Assembly: GCF_028368935.1 (NCBI RefSeq)
Contig: NZ_JAQNDK010000004.1
Span: 124,001-188,000 of the forward strand
Origin: Sorangium aterium
GTDB lineage: Bacteria > Myxococcota_A > Polyangia > Polyangiales > Polyangiaceae
Reading direction: 5' to 3'
Length of the DNA stretch: 64,000 nucleotides
The position numbers were made by a program, and so were the translations under genes. The notes below the pieces were generated by a model. The model made no database searches and was not told the DNA's origin. It was given only the letters and a program-made list of their open reading frames with translations. Position 1 is the stretch's first letter. The number at the start of each line of letters is the position of its first letter. Below are positions 50,467 through 59,432 of the stretch, piece by piece.

Positions 50467-51657
50467 TCATTGGTGCGTAAACCCGTACCCGACGAGCTCC
50501 GTGACGCTCGAGCTCGCGCGCACGCTCACCTGGATGCGCTCCGACGCGCTCTTCGAGGCCTCGGCCGCCCCGGCGACGCAAGCGAGCGCGTGAGCTCCCA
50601 CGTCGCCCACGAGCCGCGGGAGCGCGGCGCCGACCTGGACCACCGTCTGGGCGTCGCCGAGGAGCCGGTGGCCGAGCGCCTTCTGGGCGTGCAGCAATGC
50701 CGGCAGGTTGGCCTGCAGCGTCGCCGCGAGCCGCGCGGCCATCTCGCCGCCCTGCACCACGCGCGTCTGGACCAGCGTGGGCGTGCAGGCCGCGTGGACG
50801 GCCGCGTACGCGCGGCAGCTCGCCTCGCACTCGGCGTCGCCGCTCGGGGGCCACTCGATCCAGGAGCACTGCGGCGCCTGCCAGGTGCCCGCGCAGCGCT
50901 CGTGGCACGTGTCGTCGCAGCCGCCGTCGCACTTGCCGTCGCACTGCCCCACGCAGCGGCCCTGCGCGTCGTAGGCGGAGCACTGCCCCCCCCAGCACTG
51001 CCCGGTGCAGCGCCCGTCGCACGGCCCGTAGCAGCGGCCCTGGCAGTAGCCGGAGAGCTGCGTGGGCTCGCAGTACACCACGATATCCTCTGGGGTCAGC
51101 TCCACGTTGCACGAGCCGCTGCACCGCGCGCCGCTCGGCTCGCAGTCCGGCTGCATCAGCGTGACCCCCACCCCGGCGTCCTGGAGGAAGATGGCGTCGA
51201 GCGCCGCCGAGACCGGGCCGCAGGCGCCGCTGGCCTGGCCCCCCACCTCGTCGCGCGGCGCCATCTGCGCGGGGGGTACCCCGAGATCCGCGCCCATCCG
51301 GCGGCACGCGTCGGCCACCTGCGCCTCGATGACGACCGACACGACCGCCATGTCCTTGGCGGCCTGCACGAACGTCCTCACCTTCGCGTTCGCCCGGGCG
51401 TCCGCGGTGAGCTGGGCCCCGAGGACGTCGCCCGGGCTGCGCAGCTCGGGGCAGGAGGCCTCGCCGGCGCCCTCGACGTGCGCGAGGTTCGCGGCGAGCT
51501 GGGCCCGGAGGACGTCGCCCTGGCAGCGCAGCTCGGGGCAGGAGGCATCGGCGGCGCCCTCGACGTGCGGGAGCTCGGCGCAGCTCGGGCCGGCGATGGA
51601 CGCGAAGAGCGCGAGGGCGAGAAGCCCCCGCGCCGACCGAGCGCCTTCCCTGCGCAT
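50467..51657 (-). CDS. Exported Cys-rich protein with CxGxC repeats
   Basis: 396 residues with a signal peptide (GLLALALFASIAG) and a possible lipid Cys26. Residues about 30-88 are two 29-residue repeats (HVEGA-x-x-ASCPEL...GDVL-x-AQL), matching an 87-bp DNA duplication (51421 and 51508). Residues about 180-275 hold a dense array GYCQGRCYGPCDGRCTGQC and on to GGCDDTCHERC, with Cys every three or four residues. The rest is helical and ends ELVGYGFTHQ. No named family; the Cys array could bind metal clusters or form a disulfide ladder. The long hairpin follows the stop directly. Confidence 0.75.
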   Translation of the reverse strand: MRREGARSARGLLALALFASIAGPSCAELPHVEGAADASCPELRCQGDVLRAQLAANLAHVEGAGEASCPELRSPGDVLGAQLTADARANAKVRTFVQAAKDMAVVSVVIEAQVADACRRMGADLGVPPAQMAPRDEVGGQASGACGPVSAALDAIFLQDAGVGVTLMQPDCEPSGARCSGSCNVELTPEDIVVYCEPTQLSGYCQGRCYGPCDGRCTGQCWGGQCSAYDAQGRCVGQCDGKCDGGCDDTCHERCAGTWQAPQCSWIEWPPSGDAECEASCRAYAAVHAACTPTLVQTRVVQGGEMAARLAATLQANLPALLHAQKALGHRLLGDAQTVVQVGAALPRLVGDVGAHALACVAGAAEASKSASERIQVSVRASSSVTELVGYGFTHQ

Positions 51658-51704
51658 GCGTGGCGTTTACCACGATCGCGCGGGCCGCGCGCGGCGGCCT
51701 CCGG

Positions 51705-52784
51705 CTACGGGCGCGCGCCGCCGGCCGCGCTCGCGCTCTTCGCATCCATCGCCGGCCGCCAGCCGAGGATGCGCAGCGCGTTCTGCGAGAAGATCTTCAC
51801 GACGTCCTCGCGCGACATGCCGCGCTGCCTGAGCCGCGCGGCGAGCGACGGCAGCGCCGACGCGTCGCCGAGCCCCCTCGGCGGGACGATGCCGCCGTCG
51901 AAATCCGAGCCGATCGCGACGTGATCGACGCCGGCCACGCGGACCATGTGATCGACCTGCGCGACCACGTCGTCGACGTCCGCCTCGTTCGTGCCGTTCA
52001 CGAAGGGGGCGTGGAAGTTGAGCCCCGCGACCCCGCCGCTCCGCGCGATGAGCCGCAGCTGCTCGTCCGTCAGGTTGCGCGGCCGGTTCGCCACAGCGCG
52101 CGCGTTCGAGTGGGTCGCGACGATCGGCGCGCCGTGCGCCGCGGCGATCGGGACGAGATCCGCGAACGCGGCGTCCGAGATGTGCGAGACGTCGATCAGG
52201 GCGCCCTGCTCGTAGACGCGCTCGCAGAACCGCTTGCCGAGCTCGGTCAGCCCGTACGCCGCCGGCTCGCCGGTCGCGGACGACGAGAGCCGCGAGTTCT
52301 TCGCGTGGTTCGGGCTGATGAGCCGCACGCCGCGCGCGATGAAGCGGTCGATCTGCGCGATGTCCGCCGCGAACGCGCCGGCCCCCTCGATCGAGAGGAA
52401 GGTGCTGATCTTCCCCGGCTCGGCCCGCGCCGCGCCGAGCGGGAGGAACACCGGGTTCGCGGCGATGATCGCCTCGATCGTCGCGAGGACCGCGCTGGCG
52501 TCCTCGATCTGCGGGCCCTCGGGGCGCGCCTGGTCGGGCAGGTAGATCGGCAGCACGATGCCGAGATAGTGGCCCGCGACGAGTGTCTCCCTGCGGGCGT
52601 GGCCTTCGCCGAGGCGCCTGTCGCGCCCCTTGAAGTGGACCTGCCAGGGCACGTCGACGTGCAGATCGACGACCGGCACGGGGGGCTCCGCGGGCGGGTC
52701 GCCGAGCGTGGGCTGCGGCGCGCCCAGGGCGCCGGCGGCGCAGGTGACGGCGAGCAGGGCGCGGATGCGGGCGCTTCCGTTCAT
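51705..52784 (-). CDS. Membrane dipeptidase (peptidase family M19)
   Basis: 359 residues with a signal peptide (ALLAVTCAAGALGA). The M19 metal ligands are visible: His42 and Asp44 in VVDLHVDV, Glu in LSIEGAGAF, His in DVSHISDAAF and THSNARAV, and Asp in AIGSDFDGG. The enzyme removes dipeptides in zinc-dependent fashion and, in bacteria, can act on cell-wall-derived or D-containing dipeptides. It is predicted to be periplasmic. It starts four bases after the stop of the Ser/Thr kinase gene, so they are transcribed together; a link between wall-peptide release and that kinase is conjecture. Confidence 0.93.
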   Translation of the reverse strand: MNGSARIRALLAVTCAAGALGAPQPTLGDPPAEPPVPVVDLHVDVPWQVHFKGRDRRLGEGHARRETLVAGHYLGIVLPIYLPDQARPEGPQIEDASAVLATIEAIIAANPVFLPLGAARAEPGKISTFLSIEGAGAFAADIAQIDRFIARGVRLISPNHAKNSRLSSSATGEPAAYGLTELGKRFCERVYEQGALIDVSHISDAAFADLVPIAAAHGAPIVATHSNARAVANRPRNLTDEQLRLIARSGGVAGLNFHAPFVNGTNEADVDDVVAQVDHMVRVAGVDHVAIGSDFDGGIVPPRGLGDASALPSLAARLRQRGMSREDVVKIFSQNALRILGWRPAMDAKSASAAGGARP

Positions 52785-52788
52785 GCGC

Positions 52789-54153
52789 TCACCGGCTCAC
52801 CAGCACGCCGAGCGCGAAGCCGACCCCGAGGCACACGAGCCCGATGAGCCCCACGAGCCACCAGGCAGCGCCCTCCGAGCCACCTCCCTCGGCAGCCAGG
52901 GGGACCTCCACGACCCGCACGTCGTAGTGGCCGCCCGTGAGCGTCGGCACGCCGGCGGGCTGCTGCGCGCTGATGTGGGTTGGCCTGTTGGTTACCGAGA
53001 AGGTCGCCGTGGGCGCCACCGACGGGGACGCCTGGACCGGCGGCGCTGACATGCGCGGCGGGGGCACCGTCGGGATCCTGGACCCGACCGGCGGCACGCT
53101 CTGCACCGGCTGCGTCACGTTCTGCGGCGGCAGCGCCATGTTCTGCGGCGGCAGCGCCATGTTCTGCGGCGGCTGCGTCGCGCTCGGGAGCGGCTGCGGC
53201 GGCGGCAGCGAGGGCAGCTGGTGCGTCAGCGCGGGCGACGCCGGCGCATCGGGCCGCGCGCTGGGCGTCGTGATGCCCGTGCGATGCGCGATGGCGCCCA
53301 GCGTCTGCGCCATCTCCTCGGCCGTCTGGAAGCGCCCCGCCACGTCCTTGGAGAGGGCGCGCTGGAAGAAGAGGCCCCAGGCCGCGAGGTGGGGCGCGAC
53401 CTGCTCGATCGGGCGCACCTCCTTCGCGAGCACGGCGGTGAGCCGCGCGAACTCGTTCTCGGCAGGAAACGGCTGCGTCGCCGTGAGCATCTCGTAGAAG
53501 ATGATGCCGACGCTCCAGAGATCGGCGCGCGCGTCGACGCCCTGCGCGTTCTTGATCTGCTCGGGGCTCATGTAGCCGGGCGTCCCGAGGAGCGTGCCGG
53601 CGCGGGTCTTCAGGCCCATTCCGCCGGCCGCGTCCATCACCTTCGCGATGCCGAAGTCGAGCACCTTCACGCGGAAGCCCCCGCGCGGATCGCGGATGAG
53701 GAACAGGTTCTCCGGCTTCAGATCGCGGTGGATCACCCTGTGGCTGTGCGCCGCCATGAGCGCCTGGAGCACCTCGTGGATGATCGGCACGGCCTGCTGC
53801 GGCGGGATCGGGTTGCCCGCGTCGATGTAGGCGGAGAGCGGGACGCCCTGCAGGAGCTCCATGACGAGGTAGGGCGTGCCGTCCTCGGCGCGGGTCGCCT
53901 CGAAGACCGAGGCGATGTTCTGGTGGGCGAATCCCCTCGTCGCCTCGGCCTCGGCGAAGAACCGGTGGAGGACCTGCTCCTCCTGCGTGAACTCGGGGTG
54001 GAGCACCTTGATCGCCCGCTTGCCCTCGCCGCGCAGGCTCTCGGCCTCGTAGACCGCGCCCATGCCCCCCTCGCCGAGGAGACGCACGATCCGGAAGCGC
54101 CCGTTGAGCACGGCGCCCACGAGCTGATGGGAAGGGCTCGATGGGTCGATCAC
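52789..54153 (-). CDS. Membrane-anchored Ser/Thr protein kinase
   Basis: 454 residues. The kinase domain (18-285) is complete: GEGGMG (27-32), Lys49, HRDLKPEN (142-149), DFGIAKVMD and GTPGYMSPEQ. A Pro/Gln-rich linker (about 300-400) contains the repeats PPQNMALPPQNMALPPQN. One transmembrane helix near the C-terminus (about 427-450, WWLVGLIGLVCLGVGFALGV) ends the protein with four residues outside, so there is no external sensor domain. Signals probably come from partners in the membrane or cytoplasm. The dipeptidase gene follows after four bases. Confidence 0.93.
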   Translation of the reverse strand: MIDPSSPSHQLVGAVLNGRFRIVRLLGEGGMGAVYEAESLRGEGKRAIKVLHPEFTQEEQVLHRFFAEAEATRGFAHQNIASVFEATRAEDGTPYLVMELLQGVPLSAYIDAGNPIPPQQAVPIIHEVLQALMAAHSHRVIHRDLKPENLFLIRDPRGGFRVKVLDFGIAKVMDAAGGMGLKTRAGTLLGTPGYMSPEQIKNAQGVDARADLWSVGIIFYEMLTATQPFPAENEFARLTAVLAKEVRPIEQVAPHLAAWGLFFQRALSKDVAGRFQTAEEMAQTLGAIAHRTGITTPSARPDAPASPALTHQLPSLPPPQPLPSATQPPQNMALPPQNMALPPQNVTQPVQSVPPVGSRIPTVPPPRMSAPPVQASPSVAPTATFSVTNRPTHISAQQPAGVPTLTGGHYDVRVVEVPLAAEGGGSEGAAWWLVGLIGLVCLGVGFALGVLVSR

Positions 54154-54253
54154 ACGCGGACTCTACCAAAGCTTCACCGCGGCCCGCTCGCCGAAACCTC
54201 GGCGGCGCGCGGCTTCCGCCGGCGCTTCGGCGCGCGGCTTCCGCCAGCGCGGG

Positions 54254-56833
54254 TCAGGGCGCGGCGTTCGCCACGGCCGAGCGCGCGGCCGGGCTCGCGG
54301 GGAGCGGCGTCCGCAGGGCCTCGCCCGGCTGAGCGCCGGCGTAGAGGAGCTCGTAGACGGCGAGGCTCGTCATCACGCGCTTCGTGTAGAGCCGCGTCTC
54401 CTCGTACGGGATGCGCTCGACCCACAGGTCGAAGCTCTGCGAGGGGCGCTCCGCGATCCATCGCTTCGGCGCGCCGCCCCCCGCGTTGTAGGCGGGGATC
54501 GCCAGCAGCGGGTTGTCCGAGAACTGGCCGCGCAGCTCCGAGAGGTAACGGCAGCCGAGCGCGATGTTGACCTCGGGGCGCTTCAGCGCGTCGGCGCTCC
54601 ACGGCAGCCCGAGCGGCTTGGCCACCCGCTTCGCGGTCGGCACGATGAGCTGCATCAGCCCGAACGCTTGAGCCGGCGAGGCCACCCTCGGGTCGAAGGC
54701 CGACTCCTCGCGCATGATCGCGTAGGCGAGGGCCTCTGGGATCCCGCTCCGCTTGGTCTCCGCGGTGACGACGTCCACGAAGGGGCGCGGAAAGGCGAGC
54801 TCCCACGCGCCGCGCCAGCGCCCGACCGGGTAGTGATCGACCCACTCGCCCGCGAGCTCGACGGCCGTCGGCGCCGCCATGGCGGTGCGCAGGATGCTGT
54901 ACGACTGCGGCAGCGCGCCCGCGCGCGCCAGCAGGAACGCCGAGGCCCACATCACCTCGCGCGGCGCCGTCTTGCCCCCGACGCCGAGCAGGTCGAGCTC
55001 GCGCCGCGCGAGCCTCGCTTCCCCCTGGCGCGCGAGCTCGACCGCGCGCGTGAAGGCGGGCTGCGCGAAGAGCGGGCTCCTGAGCTCGGTGTACGGCGCG
55101 CTCGCGTCGCGCTCCAGGGCCGCGGACAGGGCGCGCTGGGCGGCGGCCGGGTCCACGTCGGCGAGCCGCGCGTGGGAGAGCGCCATGTAGAAAGAGAGCG
55201 GGTAGTCGCGGATCACCTGCTCGAGCAGCGCCTTCCCCTTGTCGGGCGAGCCCGTCTCGATGTGGGCGCGCCCGAGGTAATAGGGGAGCCTGCCGGCGGC
55301 GTGGTACGCGCGCTCGTGCGGGAACCGCTCGAGCGCGCGCTCGAGCGGCCTGACCGCGCCCGCCCAGTCGCCGCGCTCCATCTCGAAGAGCGCGAGCTCG
55401 AACAGGCCGTCGGCGACCATGTCGCCCGACGGGTAGTCGTCGGGCATGGCGGTGAGCAGCTGCACGAACTGCGCCTGGTCCCCGAGCCCGAGCAGCGCGC
55501 GCGCGCCGAGGTAGCGCGCGTCGTCGGCGAGCCGGTGATCCGGGTATTCCTTCTCGAGCAGCGCGAAGCGCGCGGCCGCCTCGGCGTGCCGATCGACGCG
55601 GAGCGACGCGCGCCCGGCGTTGTAGAGGGTCTCGGGCCGCCGCGGGGCGGGCGGTCCGCTCGCGGGGGCGGGCGTCACGCCTGCGGCGGCGGGCGTCACG
55701 CCTGCGGCGGTGGGCGCGCTCGCACCTGCAGCGGCGGGCGCAGCCGGCCCGCAGCGCTCGATCGCCGTGCCGAAGAGGTCGGCGGCCTCGGCCCGCCGCC
55801 GGAGGCGCCCGAGCGCCTCGCCGCGCGCGGCGAACGCGTCGCAGGCGAAGGCCGAGGGCGCCTGCGCCTCGGGGAGGGCGATCAGCGCGTCGGTGACGGC
55901 GAGCGCTTCCTTGTCCTGGCGCGAGGCGAGCAAGGCGCGCGCGCGGGCGAGCAGATCGGCGGGGCCCAGATCGAGGAACGGCTTGCGCTGCGCGAACGGC
56001 AGCGTCGACAGGGCCTGGTCCTGGATCTCCTTCGCCTCCCCGGCGCCGGCGCCGCCCGGCGCCTCGTCGATGACGCGCCGGGCGACGCGGACCGCCTCCT
56101 CGGCGTGCTCTTCGCTCGGGTGGCGGAGCAGCGCGCGCGCGAAGCGGAGCGCCTCGGGCACCCACGTCGACGCCGGCAAGCTGCGGGAGAGGTACGCGCG
56201 CCAGCGCGCGGCCGCGCCCTCGATGTCGCCCTTGTCGGCGAGCGCGCCGGCGACGACCCGATCGAGCTCGTCGGCGATCGCGACGTCCGACGCGACGGCG
56301 CGCGCGCGCTCGAGCGCCGCGTCAGGCTGCCCCGCCCTGGCCAGGAGATCGGCCGCCGCGAACCTCGCGTGATCCGCGAGCGGCCCGCCCGCCGCCGCGG
56401 CGGCGTCGTACTCCTTCGCGGCGCCCAGGGGATCGCCCGCGAGGGCGCGCAGCCGCCCGAGCTGGTAGCGGAACGCCGCCGCGTCCGCGGGCGACAGGGG
56501 CGCCGAGAGCGCCTGGGCCATCGCCGCGGCCGCGCCTGCGTACGCCTCCTGCTCGACGAGCTTCTGCACCTGCGCGAGCCGCGGGTCATCGAGCACGAGG
56601 GTGAGGCGCTCGGGGTCGAACGCCGGCGCCTCGCCCGGCGTGCCCGGGACGACGGGCCCCGGCGGCGCTGCGCTCGGCGAGGCCGCCGGCTGCGGGCAGA
56701 GCGGCGGGCAGGCCGTCGCCCCGCGCTGCGCGGCGGGCGCGCCGGCGCACGAGGCGCCGAGCGAGGCGGTCAGCGCGAGCGTGGTGGCCAGCACGAGCGC
56801 GGCGGCCCCGGAGCGGGCATCCAGCCTGAACAT
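54254..56833 (-). CDS. Lytic transglycosylase with TPR-like N-terminal region
   Basis: 859 residues from ATG 56833. A signal peptide ends near Cys28 (ASLGASC). About 60-660 is a helical-repeat region with TPR-like helices (AAFRYQLGRLRALAGDPLG, RLADDARYLGARALLGLGD), interrupted by an Ala/Pro linker near 380 holding the short repeat TPAAAGVTPAPA. The SLT domain (about 690-850) has catalytic Glu710 in REESAFDP, then FGLMQLIVPTAKRVA, NIALGCRYL and PAYNAGGGAPKRW, the soluble-lytic-transglycosylase signature. It cleaves murein glycan strands to 1,6-anhydro ends in the periplasm. The architecture matches Slt70-like enzymes. Confidence 0.92.
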   Translation of the reverse strand: MFRLDARSGAAALVLATTLALTASLGASCAGAPAAQRGATACPPLCPQPAASPSAAPPGPVVPGTPGEAPAFDPERLTLVLDDPRLAQVQKLVEQEAYAGAAAAMAQALSAPLSPADAAAFRYQLGRLRALAGDPLGAAKEYDAAAAAGGPLADHARFAAADLLARAGQPDAALERARAVASDVAIADELDRVVAGALADKGDIEGAAARWRAYLSRSLPASTWVPEALRFARALLRHPSEEHAEEAVRVARRVIDEAPGGAGAGEAKEIQDQALSTLPFAQRKPFLDLGPADLLARARALLASRQDKEALAVTDALIALPEAQAPSAFACDAFAARGEALGRLRRRAEAADLFGTAIERCGPAAPAAAGASAPTAAGVTPAAAGVTPAPASGPPAPRRPETLYNAGRASLRVDRHAEAAARFALLEKEYPDHRLADDARYLGARALLGLGDQAQFVQLLTAMPDDYPSGDMVADGLFELALFEMERGDWAGAVRPLERALERFPHERAYHAAGRLPYYLGRAHIETGSPDKGKALLEQVIRDYPLSFYMALSHARLADVDPAAAQRALSAALERDASAPYTELRSPLFAQPAFTRAVELARQGEARLARRELDLLGVGGKTAPREVMWASAFLLARAGALPQSYSILRTAMAAPTAVELAGEWVDHYPVGRWRGAWELAFPRPFVDVVTAETKRSGIPEALAYAIMREESAFDPRVASPAQAFGLMQLIVPTAKRVAKPLGLPWSADALKRPEVNIALGCRYLSELRGQFSDNPLLAIPAYNAGGGAPKRWIAERPSQSFDLWVERIPYEETRLYTKRVMTSLAVYELLYAGAQPGEALRTPLPASPAARSAVANAAP

Positions 56834-56971
56834 GCCTGCACCATACTCCGGATCGCGCGGTCGCACAGCGTATCGAGGCGAGCGGCGCGCCGGGGAGCCG
56901 CCGGAGCGCCCTCTCGTGAGCTGGCGCGCCGGCGTTCGGACGTGAGAAAAGTGGGCGTGGCGGGCGCGGCG

Positions 56972-57373
56972 TTACTGGGCCGCGTCGCAGGCGAGGTAGA
57001 CCCGGATGGCCTCGATCGTGTCGTCGGAGAGCTTCGAGCCGATGGGCATCCCGTCCCCGCCATTCGCCCCGCCGATCCGGATCTCCGCGAGGATCTCCGC
57101 CGCCTCGGCCCTGACGCTGGCGGCGTCGTCGACGTTGACGTCTTCCGGAGCGCCGATGCGCGACGCGCCCTCCGAGCTCGACAAATGACAGGGCGCGCAC
57201 TGGGTCTGGAGCGCCTGGTAGCCCGTATCCGCCTGCGCGGCCGAGTCCGGCGGACATTCACCGAGCGGCGATCCCCCGGAGGTGTCGCCCCCGCCGTCAT
57301 CACCGCCGCAACCTTGGAGAGCGCCAATGACGAAGGGCGCGAAGCAGAGCAAAAGCATCGTACGAACGGGCAT
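56972..57373 (-). CDS. Monoheme c-type cytochrome lipoprotein
   Basis: 133 residues from ATG 57373 (GAGG seven bases upstream). Lipobox ALQGC (Cys22), a Gly/Asp linker, one heme motif CAPCH (59-63) and a probable axial Met in GDGMPIG near residue 110. The size and order fit class I cytochrome c domains. It would carry electrons in the periplasm while anchored by lipid. Two direct repeats containing the palindrome CTTGTACAAG lie 160-230 bp upstream and may regulate it. Its redox partner is not visible here. Confidence 0.82.
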   Translation of the reverse strand: MPVRTMLLLCFAPFVIGALQGCGGDDGGGDTSGGSPLGECPPDSAAQADTGYQALQTQCAPCHLSSSEGASRIGAPEDVNVDDAASVRAEAAEILAEIRIGGANGGDGMPIGSKLSDDTIEAIRVYLACDAAQ

Positions 57374-57530
57374 CAAAGCACCTCAACAGCTTGTTAGGGG
57401 AAGGGGAGCGAGCCGGAGTCGAGCCTCCAGCCATGCAGGCCGGCCGGGCGCTGCGCGCCGATGGTGCCTGGGGCCGCGCACCGGGTCAACAAAGACGGAT
57501 CGGTGTGAACGGAAAGAAACCAGGGTCGTC

Positions 57531-57607
57531 CGAGGGGGGCAACCTTGTACAAGTTCGAGGCGCCGCGGGTCGCCCGAGGGGGCAACCTTGTACAAGTTCG
57601 AGGCGCC
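57531..57607. repeat. Two 33-34-bp direct repeats with a 10-bp palindrome
   Basis: Copies at 57531-57564 and 57575-57607 share AACCTTGTACAAGTTCGAGG and flanking bases. Each has the perfect palindrome CTTGTACAAG at its core. They lie upstream of the cytochrome gene (start 57373) and beyond the 3' end of the histidine kinase gene (57743). Paired palindromes about 44 bp apart look like operator sites for a dimeric repressor. The remaining 57374-57742 spacer shows no gene. Confidence 0.8.
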
Positions 57608-57742
57608 ATGGGGATCCATGCATCGACGATGAGGCAGCCTTCGCTCCACGGCCTGTGGGTCTCCCGCTCGCCGATGCGCCGCTCTTTCGCGAGCGGCGTC
57701 CTCGCGTCGCTCGCAGAGCGACCGGGCGCAGTATCCCGGAGG

Positions 57743-59197
57743 TCACGGGCTGGTGCTCGAGCCGATCTCGAACGCGCGCGCTGACGCGGCGCTCGCTCTG
57801 GGCAGCTCGAACCAAAAGAGGCTCCCTTTGCCCACGACCGTGCGGAGCCCCACGCGGCCGCCGTGCGCCTCTGTCAAGCGTTTGACGGTGGCGAGTCCCA
57901 GGCCGAGCCCCGGCACTCGAGCGCCTTGCGCTCGGACATGGGGCTCGAACACCATCTGCTCGAGGGCCGGCGCGATGCCGGGCCCGGTGTCCTCCACCTC
58001 GATCCGCACAGCATCTCTCTCGTCGAGCACCCGGATCACGACGCGACAGACCGCCGCGTCGCCGAGGTACTTGAGCGCGTTGCGGATCAGGTTGGCGAGG
58101 ATGCTGGTCAGCACGCCGGGGCTCGCGGCCACCGCGCACGGAGCGAAGGGCTCGACGCAGAGCTCCGCGCCGAGCTCTGCCGCGGCAGGGACGAGCTCGG
58201 CCATGAGATCGTCGACGACGGGGCGCACCTCGGCGCGCGCGCCTGGCTCCGGCCTCGCGCCCGCGCGAGCGAACTCCAGGAGTCCGTCGGTCATGCGCTT
58301 GACTCGCATGATGGCCTGCCGGCCCCGTTCGAGCGCCTTGCGCGCCGGTTCTCCCTCACCGTACCGCCGCAGGGCGAGATCGAGCGCGAGCGCGACCGCG
58401 CCGAGGGGGCTCAGCACGTCGTGCGCGACCCGGCCGGCGAACTGCTCGAGCTCATCCGCTCGACGCTCCAGGAGCACGCCCTGCTGCCAGAGCAGCCTCA
58501 CATGGCGCCGGATCTGCACGGCGGCCGCCGCGCAGGCCAGCACCGCGAACGTCACGCTCACCGTGTTGAGCACGAGCGCGATCCGACGAGAGCGGACACG
58601 GTTGGCTGCTATCTCGATCGCCAGATGACGTGCCTGCCGCGCGTTGAGCTCGATGCTGTCCATCACAGCCTCGCTCGTCGAATTGAAGTCCGCCCGCAGC
58701 GCGCCGTCCACGAGCTTGTTGGCCTCGTCCGGACGGCCGTTCGCCACCAGCGAGAGGGCCCGATCGGTGTCCAGATCGAGCTTGCCGAGCGCCTGCGCGA
58801 CGGTCTGCCATTGCTTGAGCTCGCCCGGATAGACGGGCATGCCGAGGTAAACGTCGATGCTCCGGGATAGATTGTCGCGCGCCTCGTCGAGCTCGCGGCG
58901 GTCGCGCGGGCGGCCCAGCGCGGCGTCGTTGACAAGGTCGCTCAGGAGCGCCTGGGTATGCCTCAGCTCGGCGCGCGCGGCCGCCAGGGCCATGATGCTC
59001 GGCGTGGCGTTCTCCGCCAAGCTCATGGCCGCCTCGTCGATCTCGGTGGCCCGGTGCTCTGCGTAGCCAGCGGAGATCACGAAGCTCGCGATAGCCACGA
59101 AGAACGCCGCAAACAGCGGCAGCAGGATGGACGGCAGCCGATCGAGCATAAGAGAAGACTTCGACCTCGCCGCGTCCTTCCGCCCTCGCATCTCCAT
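57743..59197 (-). CDS. Sensor histidine kinase with four-helix sensor
   Basis: 484 residues. TM1 is at about 23-43 (ILLPLFAAFFVAIASFVISA) and TM2 at about 208-228 (LVLNTVSVTFAVLACAAAAV). Between them lies a helical domain of about 160 residues, of the CHASE3/4HB type. HisKA has His259 in RVAHDVLSPLGAV. The ATPase has LANLIRNALKYLG, EDTGPGIAP and GLGLGLATVKRLTEAHGG. No receiver domain and no adjacent regulator, so it is an orphan kinase. Its upstream region carries two copies of an 11-bp palindromic motif within 17-bp direct repeats. Confidence 0.92.
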   Translation of the reverse strand: MEMRGRKDAARSKSSLMLDRLPSILLPLFAAFFVAIASFVISAGYAEHRATEIDEAAMSLAENATPSIMALAAARAELRHTQALLSDLVNDAALGRPRDRRELDEARDNLSRSIDVYLGMPVYPGELKQWQTVAQALGKLDLDTDRALSLVANGRPDEANKLVDGALRADFNSTSEAVMDSIELNARQARHLAIEIAANRVRSRRIALVLNTVSVTFAVLACAAAAVQIRRHVRLLWQQGVLLERRADELEQFAGRVAHDVLSPLGAVALALDLALRRYGEGEPARKALERGRQAIMRVKRMTDGLLEFARAGARPEPGARAEVRPVVDDLMAELVPAAAELGAELCVEPFAPCAVAASPGVLTSILANLIRNALKYLGDAAVCRVVIRVLDERDAVRIEVEDTGPGIAPALEQMVFEPHVRAQGARVPGLGLGLATVKRLTEAHGGRVGLRTVVGKGSLFWFELPRASAASARAFEIGSSTSP

Positions 59198-59292
59198 TCC
59201 GGGATGCTGTTACGCCGTCCGCCCCAGCGCAACGCGGGAAGCGCGCCGGAGCCGCGCAGGATCGCCCTCGCTGCATCAGCGAATGTCGTCTA

Positions 59293-59336
59293 GGCTCGTG
59301 TCGAGGGATATGTCCCCTCGGCTCGTGTCGAGGGAT
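59293..59336. promoter_or_regulatory. Two direct repeats with the palindrome CTCGTGTCGAG
   Basis: GGCTCGTGTCGAGGGAT occurs at 59293-59309 and 59320-59336, 27 bp apart. Each holds CTCG-TGT-CGAG, an inverted repeat with a three-base centre. They sit 95-140 bp before the start of the histidine kinase gene on the minus strand, a fitting place for operators. Confidence 0.6.
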
Positions 59337-59432
59337 GATAAACTGACCACGTTCACGATTACGTTGGTGAGCGCTGGGGGATCGCGCTTGGTGCTCTGAG
59401 CGCGACCGAACGAGCTTGATGAACACCGAAGA

